Positions 18,895 to 26,913 of a stretch of DNA of 26,913 bases are shown in pieces (within the stretch, counting starts at the first letter, position 1; the number at the start of each line of letters is the position of its first letter). This DNA comes from Welwitschia mirabilis (lineage: Eukaryota > Gnetophyta > Gnetopsida > Welwitschiales): the NCBI GenBank assembly GCA_051453625.1, contig JBOZIK010000001.1, positions 232,919,851 to 232,946,763 of the forward strand, in the 5' to 3' direction. The notes beneath the pieces were generated by a model that did not search any database, was not told where the DNA came from, and saw only the letters and a program-made list of their open reading frames with translations. The position numbers and the translations under genes are program-made.

Positions 18895-19978
18895 GTATAC
18901 TTAAAAATTAAATGATTAATATATTAGAATTTTATCATAGTGGTGTTCATGATAGTAATTTTAGTGGGAAAAAATCACATCCAAAGTTTTAAATGCTGGC
19001 TTCTTTTGGCCTACTTTTTTAAAAGATGCTAATTAATTATGTAATTAATCATGTGATAAATGCCAAAGAATGGATAGCATTAGTGGGAGAAATGAAATAC
19101 CTCTTAATCCTATTATTGTTTGTGAACCTTTTAATGTTTGGGGTATAGATTTAGTTGAATAATTTTCATCCTCCATTGGTAATGTCTATACTCCTGTTTA
19201 TGTGGATTATGTTACTAAATTGGTAGAAGCCAAAGTTCATAGAGATTCTAATGTTAATACTATTATTAGATCCTTAAAATATTATGTTATATCCAATTTT
19301 TTGATCATACTAAGCTAATCATAAATGAACAAGGAACCCATTTTTGTAATAAAAGTTTTAAAAACATTATGCTTAAATGTGGTATTACTTATAAAGTAGC
19401 TACTATGTATCATCCTTAAATTAATGATCAAGCTGAAGCAACTAACCATGATATTATTAGAGTTTTTTAGAAAGAGTTAGTGTTTATTGAAAAGATTGAT
19501 AATTAAAGTTAGCTAACGTATCATGAGCTTATCGCATAGCTTTTAAAACTCTAATTCATATGACTCCTTACAAACTTATTTTTAGTAAAAAGTTTTCTTT
19601 CTATTGAGATAAAACATTAAGATTTTGATGCTATTTATAAACTTAAACTTGATTTTGTGAAATGTGGTGAAAATAAATTAGATCAATTCAATGAACTAGA
19701 TGAAATAAGATTAAATGCCTATGATAAATACATTCTTGATAAAATATAAATGAAATATCATCATGATTAGATCATTCTTAGGAAAAATTTTCATGTAGGA
19801 AATATAGTTTTACCTTTTAATTCTTGTTTTTATTATTTTTTAGAAAGCTAAAATCTAAATAAGAAGGTTCCTTTTTTATTATTCATGTATTTCCTTTTGG
19901 AACTATTGACATTTAACATATCAAAACTTATCATGTTCAACAACTAAATAGACCTAAACTCAAGTTATTTAATGATTA
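18895..19978 (+). pseudogene. Athila-type integrase remnant to the end of pol
   Basis: Zinc domain: LEFYHSGVHDSNFSGKKSH, FWPT-like SFGLLF, then [20 protein letters not shown]. Core: [13 protein letters not shown] (first catalytic Asp kept), VDYVTKLVEAK, LIINEQGTHFCN (second Asp now N) and YHP, stop, INDQAEATNHD (Glu kept). C-terminal part: KLKLDFVKCGENKLDQFNEL, DEIRLNAYDKYILDK, ILRKNFHVGNIVLPFNS and PFFIIHVFPFGTIDI, ending near HVQQLNRPKLKLFND and a stop at 19976-19978. The last motifs correspond to the PFxVxxVFPxGAVEI and NGQRLK tail typical of Athila/Tat integrases. Frameshifts occur between blocks. Confidence 0.87.
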
Positions 19979-22860
19979 AAATTTAAATGAGATTTAGATA
20001 TATTTTGATTCATATTTTGGATATATATGTAATAAAATCTAAAAAAAATAAAATATGGAAAAATTATTTTTATTTTTTAAAATTTAAAAATATAAGTACT
20101 TTTTTGATGATGAAATGAGAATTAGAGATCTCATGTAGTCACATTTAGAAGGGTTATAAGCTCTAGGAAGGACCTAATATTTCTTTTTTTCAGAAAACTA
20201 TTAAATAGAAAGGTAAAAAAAGTTTAATATTTGTTTTTGCATTTTTTTTGCTTTTTACAGATTGTAATCAAGCTATGTATTTTTTATCTTACAAATTTTA
20301 GTTTTTATCCAAGTCGAAGAGTATGACTAATTATTACCTTGTTTCTAGGGATATCTAAATCTAATTTTATAATTAACTTTGTATTTTTTAAACTCCTGCT
20401 ACTGGTTTTTTTAAAAATGTTACCTTAACATAATGTTATCCTTACTAAAGTAGTATTAAAGTGCAAAAATTACTATTCATCAGTTTTACTGTATCACTAT
20501 TGTAAATAATGTAGTATTTTATCATTAGAAAAACTCATTTTTTAGCCTTAAGATCTAATTTTGACACTAAAATTTTTAAGAAGTGGATTGGAGATTTACA
20601 TGGTAATCTCAAAGTTGGGTAGCGAAGCTATGTCAAAATGGTGTTGAGTCCTATTTTGACTATTTTCTTATATATTTTCTATAGAAATATACTTTTTTTT
20701 TTGATGAATTAAAGATTAGGTAAGAGATTGGTAAATCAATCTAGACCATGATTTATATCTGAGTAACACTATAGTTATGTTTTTCCAAAACCTTTAATTT
20801 TGATGAAAATAAAAATGTAGGAAAGCTTAATGTTGATAATATTATATTAATTAGTCCTCTAGAGCTATAATTAATGCATTAGAGATATCTTATCACATAC
20901 TGACTAGGAATTGACGGACCTACATGCTCTTTTGAATATGGTATTACCTATTTTAGATTATCATAACCTTAATTATAGTTTTTATGATAATGATTTATTG
21001 TTAATCATCCTAAGCCTTCTAATGTATCTCTTGAATGTTATATCATGTCTAACATCATAAGTACTACTTATAAATCTTATGCATTTCCTAATGGCTTAAT
21101 AATTCTTTAGTTATTTAGGTAGGAACATGATCTTTATGTTCCTTTTCTTATGTTCTTCCATGTTTTTGGTGCATGTTTTTCTTAATTTTTTTTTCCATTC
21201 CTTCATCCTTTACCATTTGAAAAGTGATTACTCACTATAACCCTAGGTTTTATAGAATTGATCTTATTGAATACCCTTTCTATTTTCCTACTAATTTGAG
21301 ATAGCTTCAAGATGTAAAGATATTTTATGAATATAAGTAATAGTAGAAGTGTAGACCTTAGCTTAGGCAACATGATTTCCCTCTAGTTAAGATTAATCAT
21401 TGCTTAGATTAGATTAAGTATGAGATGTAAAGACAATTCCCTACAGTAGCCCTAATTGGGTGATTAGTGAGGAAAGGCTTATCTTGTTATAATAAGTTCC
21501 TTGATCATGGAAAAAATTGTCTTGTCATCACTAGTAGCTTGGAATCTACATTTAGTTCTATGAATTAGTTCTTCTCTTACAGATATGAATTGAGGTGAAA
21601 TTATAATGAAACTTGATATGATCTAGCATTTATCCACCATTGTTAAGCATAAGTATCATTACAAAGATGATATTGGATCTATTTCTCCTCATCATTATCC
21701 TAATTCTCAGATATTTTATGTTTTGCTAGAGTGAAATATTTCTTATGATTCACTCCTACCTTTATCAATGTATTATATGTATTTAATGCTTAATCATTCT
21801 TTGTATAACAATGTATGTGTTTCATGTATGAAATCTATGTGATTTCATTCCTTATGTAATATTATATTATAATATGATATTTTGAGTATGCTTTACTTTA
21901 TCTATCTTGCATCCACATTTTTTCATTTTATTTTTGCAAATGAATAGATGCCACATCCATATTTTTACCTTTTTTATAAAATTTGCAAAGGTCATGTTTA
22001 ATGAAATATTTAAAAAAGACTGAATTATTTGAAATCATTAACAAATATAAATATTATGTTCTTGAGATGCTATTAAATTAAATTATTATATGAGTACCTT
22101 TTGATTAAAATATTGCATACAATCTTCAAATGTTATTATGGTGGTAATGATTTATTTATTTACTTGCACTTCTCAGAAATTTTGCTTGATTAAAATGTAA
22201 ATTAAGGAGGCTTGTTATTTATCATTTTTCTTATTATTATGATTAAATTTGAAGCATTATTTTTTAATATATTATTAAAAGCATCTAATGATTAGGCAAT
22301 CCTTTTTGAGATATTATGAAACTTCCTTTACCATTAGGTCATGTTATATCCTTTCGTATTCTTGATTTTTGTCATCTTATTCATGTCCTCTTACTTTAAA
22401 TAGAGTCCTTTCTTTTTAAAGTCTAATTTATTTTTCCACAACAATCTTGCCTTGAAATCTTTGATCTTAGGAGGTCTAGAATCTCTAAAAACTTGGAAGA
22501 TCTTAGAACAACAAACATATATAGGTATAATTCTATACTTTCATATTACTGGTTAATCCTTTCTTATGCATTCTGCATTGATATTGTCATGTTTATATCC
22601 TTGTAAGTTGAATGTTAAATCATGTAGTTCTTAATAAGAATAAAATTCTATTTGATACATGTCTTATCTCCATTCATCCTTTATAATCAATGTCTTAACA
22701 TTATCTATTCTTGGTATGAGTTAATAACTTATGATTAATCCTTATTATATTCATATTATCATTATGCTATTGAAATCTATGATTTGAGTTGATATCTTAT
22801 GGTCGAAAATAATCTTAGTTTCTTGACATTGCTATGTTTGAAACTTATGGTTATGTATTT
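19979..22860. other. 2.9 kb downstream of Athila pol, no gene recognised
   Basis: Athila elements have a long region between pol and the 3' LTR, sometimes with an extra open reading frame. Here the plus strand holds only short fragments without a recognised domain, such as NVSLECYIMSNIISTTYKSYAFPNGL near 21020-21100. No PPT, LTR edge or PBS stands out. Runs of T and A dominate 20000-20720. Confidence 0.4.
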
Positions 22861-23036
22861 CCACAAATTACCAAATGAGGTAGTGGGCTTCACAGATTGC
22901 CGAATGAGGTAGTGAAGTCAAAATCTCACAATCGTCAAATGAGGAAATGGGAATATTATATTTACCACAGATCACTAAATGAGCTAGTGGCATTCAAAGA
23001 TCGCTAAACAAGATAATGAAGTTAATGACATTTCAG

Positions 23037-23073
<37 letters not shown>

Positions 23074-23162
23074 ACCACAGATCATCAAATGATGTAGTGA
23101 ACTTCATAGATCATCGAATGAGGCAGTGAACTTCACAGATCGCTGAATGAGACAGTGAAGTA
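22861..23162 (+). repeat. Minisatellite of about 30 bp units with a (TA)n insert
   Basis: About eight units built on CACAGATCGCCGAATGAGG followed by NAGTGAANTT can be read, near 22861, 22891, 22924, 22964, 22994, 23077, 23107 and 23134. Units 6-8 are close to 28-30 bp; units 2, 3 and 5 carry extra tails. Inside each unit GCC..GGC and CAC..GTG are arranged as inverted repeats around GAATGA. A (TA)n run separates units 5 and 6. Confidence 0.85.
23039..23069 (+). repeat. (TA)n microsatellite
   Basis: Uninterrupted alternation of T and A for about 31 bases, located between two units of the 30 bp minisatellite. Confidence 0.95.
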
Positions 23163-23664
23163 ATTATGATATTTTAATATATATAATATTCTCATTCATA
23201 ATCATAAGATCGTTGTTTGTAATATATCTTATTTCTCTTGAAGTTTTTATTATTCTTCCTATCTTAACTCTCAAAAATCCTTCCCAAATTTCTTATTCTT
23301 ATCTAGACCATACTAGAAGCTATGAGATTTCTACAATTCTCATTCCATGCTTTTGTATGATAAGTGAAAATTCTAGAGTAAATGCTAAAGTGGGCATATG
23401 AATGTGGAGGATCTTTGATCCAGTGTTTATGAAAAATCTTGCTGAATAATTGAGATTCTTATTTATTACAATACTTGGTATCATATGCCTTAGTTTCATG
23501 AGAATTAAATATGTATTTATGCTTAATGTTCCTTGATTGTAATGAGAGATAAACTCCATTCTATTATATGTATGATCTGCATTTTATAAGGTCTACTTTC
23601 AGGATTCATATTGAATAATGGATATTTTCCTTGAAGAATTCTTGCAATGAAACATGAAAATTTG
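23163..23664. other. AT-rich sequence, no gene recognised
   Basis: Two overlapping open frames on opposite strands (23213-23401 plus, 62 codons; 23320-23559 minus, 79 codons) show no recognised domain and no supporting context. They are likely to be chance frames. Confidence 0.5.
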
Positions 23665-24031
23665 NNNNNNNNNNNNNNNNNNNNNNNNNNNNNNNNNNNN
23701 NNNNNNNNNNNNNNNNNNNNNNNNNNNNNNNNNNNNNNNNNNNNNNNNNNNNNNNNNNNNNNNNNNNNNNNNNNNNNNNNNNNNNNNNNNNNNNNNNNNN
23801 NNNNNNNNNNNNNNNNNNNNNNNNNNNNNNNNNNNNNNNNNNNNNNNNNNNNNNNNNNNNNNNNNNNNNNNNNNNNNNNNNNNNNNNNNNNNNNNNNNNN
23901 NNNNNNNNNNNNNNNNNNNNNNNNNNNNNNNNNNNNNNNNNNNNNNNNNNNNNNNNNNNNNNNNNNNNNNNNNNNNNNNNNNNNNNNNNNNNNNNNNNNN
24001 NNNNNNNNNNNNNNNNNNNNNNNNNNNNNNN
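23665..24031. other. Assembly gap, 367 N
   Basis: The longest gap in the window and, unlike the 10-N and 100-N runs, not a round number, so its length may be an estimate. Open frames across it are artefacts of translating N. Confidence 0.9.
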
Positions 24032-24040
24032 ATTGAATAA

Positions 24041-24405
24041 GTTTTAAAGAGCATTAAAAATTATTTAATAAATGTTATAAATAAATATGTTGAGGGGCAT
24101 TATTTGAGGATTTATTTATTTTAGGCAAAAATTAATGTGGTTATCTTAAAATCTATAGTCTAAATATGAATTTGGAATATTGGAATTATGCCTTAATGTA
24201 AAATTTAATATCCATTTATTACAATAAAACTTCAAGAAATAGTTATGTGTCTTCCTCCTCCTCTAAAAAATCATTTTAATATTATAATAAATAGACTTGA
24301 CAAGGACATTAGCAATTATTTAAAATACTAATTTAAATAATTTTTTTAAAAGAGCATTAATAAATATTTTAATTATATCATAATAGTTTGAAGGGTATTG
24401 TAAAA
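24041..24405 (+). repeat. Pair of related direct repeats about 300 bp apart
   Basis: TTTTAAAGAGCATTAA at 24041, ending TTGAGGGGCATT near 24101, matches TTTTAAAAGAGCATTAA at about 24343, ending TTGAAGGGTATT near 24401. The blocks are about 65 bases, with the same internal order. The intervening sequence is AT-rich and contains a weaker third echo (GACATTAGCAATTATTTAA). Possibly remnants of a tandem or terminal repeat. Confidence 0.5.
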
Positions 24406-25866
24406 TAAAAGTATGATATTACATAATTCTTAAATAGGAATGTTATTAAATGGGTGTTATAAAAAGGGTTCACCTATACTCACCATTAATACGTTACAAA
24501 GATTTAATTACTAGAGGTGAAATGTATGAATTTGAACCACTCACAGTACATTATAAATATGAGCATTACTTAAAATAAATGTCATAAGTTGGTATTGAAC
24601 CCCTATCTCCATTGTAATACATGATCTTCCTCATTACTATGGTGGCCTCATCGAATGTTACATAAAAGAAACACCTTGCTATAACTGCCATCAAACTTAC
24701 TCAAGTTTTCCTTCTAAATTCATTAATAATTCTTCATTGATGCTATGATTAGAGCCAATGTTTCATACCATTGATGCTTATGCTTTTTAGTTATCTAGTG
24801 CATTTAAGTTGTCCCTTGTCTATGCTACACAAAGCTACCCATCTCCTATAGTATCAGCTTCATAAAAGAATTGCATTTTACTAAACCAAAGAAGAATGAC
24901 CACATGCTAGAGGAGTGGTAACCTCTAAAATGGAGAAAATTTGAACATTCTTTCTCTGGTGCCCTTCAACCCTTCCTTAACATCCTCCTTTTCATGCAGC
25001 ACTCCTTTTTTACCCTCACTTCTGGTGTATGGATTATTATTCTTGCAAATTATAATAACTGCCTTCTCTAGTGCCTAATCTTTAAGCCTATCTATTGATC
25101 AAGTTTTGCATCAGATTGTTTTTTTGATTAACTTTATTTAAAAACACTCGTTTCATTCTTGTTTTATAATGTCTCATTATGAATAACTTCTTCTATTTAC
25201 TCTATGGTTATTCCTCTTTAATTTTTACAATGCTCAACCTATATCATAGAAACAAAAATGCCAAAAACACTTTCCAAATTCCTTTTAATTCTTATAAGGC
25301 TTGATCAACGATTCCATTCCCTATGTATTTTGATAATCATGTTGAAGCCTTTTTCTATTTCTTACACAGTGCATCATCTTCTGCTGCAAGCCCTTCCTCT
25401 TACACAATACACTTCCCTTGTTAGGCATATCTCTTAGTTATTATATGCATCTGTATTCCACTTCACACACCCTCTTCCCTGTAATGTGTTTCTTTTATTA
25501 ATGCATCTCCTTTTTGCCATGCGATTTTCCCCTATTGCCTGCATTTTTTCTTACCTGCGCCTTTCTTTAATACTATATTACATCTTAATCATTTAATATC
25601 TAGTCTTTAACCTCCTGTGTGAGCCTCATCTTTTCCATTCATCTCATCTGTGTGACTTGTAATTATTTCTCCAGACATCGATGCATACCCTCTCAGTTAG
25701 TGTTTTTGTTTCTCCAATCTCTTAGATTGCATATACTTTGATTATGTTATCTTTAAACCACTTCTTTTTTTTATATGCTAGCAATCTTTTTTCCAACCAT
25801 GTTCTTCCTTTTTCTACGATCTGACACGTTAATTATGCCTTGTCGGTTGGACTCTGTAATCATTTT
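24406..25866. other. No gene recognised; changes to a pyrimidine-rich segment
   Basis: From about 24900 the plus strand becomes rich in C and T (many CTTCC, CCCTT, CACTTC words) and less AT-rich than the rest of the window. No open frame of note exists on either strand. Two tRNA T-arm-like words, TTTGAACCAC (24532) and GGTATTGAACCCC (24593), and an initiator-Met PBS-like word followed by AGAGCCAATG (about 24747-24762) could be relics of other retroelements, but none is convincing alone. Confidence 0.4.
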
Positions 25867-26430
25867 TTAGAAAACCAAGTATTGTTGTTGCCCTTTTGTT
25901 ATTTTTAATTCAAAAACTTCACAGATTAAAAGGTTAGTCAAATTGATCATTATATAATTCAGTAAGAATGAGGTTACTGATTTAACTTCTAGTGGAAGAG
26001 TAAATCTTTTTATCTCATTAAGAATAATAAGAACATCAAATATAAATTTGTGTATAAATTGCATGCTTATACATTTAGATATTAATCATGATATAAGTTA
26101 ATTAAATTAAAAATTGTAATTCCCTTCTATAATTTTGACCTTTATAAATGAAACCCTTACTATCTAAAATTTGAAAATTATGAATATTATATTTTAGCAC
26201 TTTGTATTAAAACCTAACTTTCTTTAGAAAAAACTATTATACACTTTAATCAAAGATTTATATATACATTCTTAGGTGTAATGCCAAAAAAAAAAAGTCC
26301 TATATGAGAGTTATGAAAATAAAAGAAATTTTATTTAATAAAATCTTGAGTTCATCTTAAATTTTAGTAATAAATTAAGAAACCAAACCTTATTCCATCT
26401 CTAACTTATTTGTTTAGGTTCTTTTACTTT
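25867..26430. other. Possible LTR preceding a primer binding site
   Basis: If the motif at 26432 is a true PBS, the sequence to its left should be the end of a 5' LTR on the plus strand. No partner LTR is in the window, the end lacks an evident CA, and no TATA box can be picked with confidence. The 65-codon minus-strand frame 25867-26064 has no recognised domain. Confidence 0.3.
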
Positions 26431-26431
26431 T

Positions 26432-26442
26432 TGGTATCAGAG
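26432..26442 (+). other. Primer binding site-like motif (initiator Met tRNA)
   Basis: TTTTTGGTATCAGAGTATC contains TGGTATCAGAG, an 11-base match to the plant initiator-Met PBS TGGTATCAGAGC. A second, decayed version, TTTGGTACCAAAGCCTAGG, follows at 26491-26509. The element would run to the right out of the window. Confidence 0.5.
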
Positions 26443-26490
26443 TATCAAGTTTATGAAGATTTTCAACTTTAAAAATTTGGGGTATTAGAT

Positions 26491-26505
26491 TTTGGTACCA
26501 AAGCC
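26491..26505 (+). other. Second primer-site-like motif
   Basis: TTTGGTACCAAAGCC differs from TTTGGTATCAGAGCC at two bases, both transitions. The first motif lies about 60 bases upstream and is the better match within the core. Either a local duplication of the LTR end and PBS, or one of the two is the true site. Confidence 0.35.
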
Positions 26506-26561
26506 TAGGTTGCAATTTTTCTAGACATAATTATTATGAAGTCATTTTAATGTTAGAGTCT

Positions 26562-26726
26562 AGGTTGATGAATTCACTAAGTGTAACTACTATCAGGTTT
26601 ATAAACTGATTAGGCATAAGTATTATTAGTTTGATGAATTTACAAGGATTAAGTAGTGTTAGCTTACAAAATCACTCAAGTAAACTTTGTTTAAGTTGCA
26701 AGTTTCAACATGGAAATTTAGGCTTT
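26562..26726 (+). repeat. Degenerate 33 bp periodic repeat
   Basis: Units start at 26562 (AGGTTGATGAATTCAC), 26595 (AGGTTTATAAACTGAT), 26628 (AGTTTGATGAATTTAC), 26661 (AGCTTACAAAATCACT) and 26694 (AGTTGCAAGTTTCAAC). The spacing is exactly 33 each time, although the units are only loosely alike. The pattern then becomes irregular (26737, 26771). Confidence 0.6.
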
Positions 26727-26913
26727 TAATATGTGTAGCTTGATCCTCATAAGATTAACATGGCCCTAATAGGATATTCAACTAACCAATTAAAGTTACA
26801 ACTTTAATAAATCCAGTTAACAACCTAGTAGATGAACTTATGAGTAAGCAATAAATGGGAAGATAGCAACTCTATGATGGTGGAAGTTAAGAGGATAAAT
26901 CCTTTAACTTTCT

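Noticed and set aside
22861-23162. CRISPR-like array of 30 bp repeats
   Set aside because: Units are diverged and directly adjacent or irregularly spaced, without unique spacers of constant length, and the window is plant nuclear DNA.
23599-24054. Open frames of 128-151 codons
   Set aside because: Almost all residues come from the 367-N gap; there is no real coding sequence.
24527-24605. Possible pol III B boxes of a SINE or tRNA gene (TTTGAACCAC, GGTATTGAACCCC)
   Set aside because: No matching A box at the right distance, no cloverleaf and no A-rich tail with target duplication.
24740-24770. Initiator-Met primer-site-like word before AGAGCCAATG
   Set aside because: Only the AGAGCC part matches well, and no LTR end or gag is visible around it.

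Overview
This window looks like repeat-dense, probably heterochromatic, intergenic DNA from a flowering plant nuclear genome. It is strongly AT-rich with very few CpG dinucleotides. Every protein remnant I recognise is a plant Ty3/gypsy LTR retrotransposon, and there are microsatellites and seven assembly gaps (4055-4064, 6626-6725, 7396-7495, 11806-11932, 15099-15108, 17932-17941, 23665-24031). I found no intact host gene, tRNA, rRNA or CRISPR array. No reading frame longer than about 150 codons exists, and the recognisable coding sequence is full of stops and frameshifts. Many of the stops sit where Gln, Arg or Trp is expected, as C-to-T decay of methylated DNA would give.

Layout, read as a nested stack. 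(1) The outermost layer is an Athila-type pol on the + strand. Its RT, RNase H and integrase run from 17083 to 19978, and its upstream part must lie left of the window. (2) A chromovirus-like Ty3/gypsy element on the - strand appears to sit inside it. The start of its 3' LTR is at 1-199, the PPT at 200-216, and the degraded integrase, RNase H, RT, protease and gag run from about 340 to 5805. A weak initiator-Met primer site is at 5810-5821. The far end of its 5' LTR is at 16884-17082, a direct repeat of 1-199. (3) The integrase of that element is split by a decayed solo LTR on the - strand (about 915-2040). (4) The end of its 5' LTR is split by a third element on the + strand, 5920-12044. This element has two LTRs, a PPT, a decayed tRNA-Asp primer site and a 3.3 kb internal region in which no pol can be seen; it is a non-autonomous Athila/Tat-like element. 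The solo LTR in (3) belongs to the same broad LTR family.

Right of the third element, 12374-13760 is a tandem array made of three successive subfamilies with 91, 91 and about 101 bp periods. From 13761 to 16883 lies 3.1 kb that I cannot identify. After the Athila pol, 19979-26430 is mostly unrecognised AT-rich DNA. It contains a roughly 30 bp minisatellite (22861-23162) interrupted by (TA)n, a 367 bp gap, a pair of spaced repeats (24041-24405) and a pyrimidine-rich stretch (24900-25866). At the right edge, two initiator-Met primer-site-like motifs (26432-26505) lead into a degenerate 33 bp periodic repeat, suggesting the leader of another LTR element that continues off the window.

Nothing here looks like an operating gene system. 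The interest lies in the insertion history, the tandem arrays, the deamination record and one probable assembly artefact.
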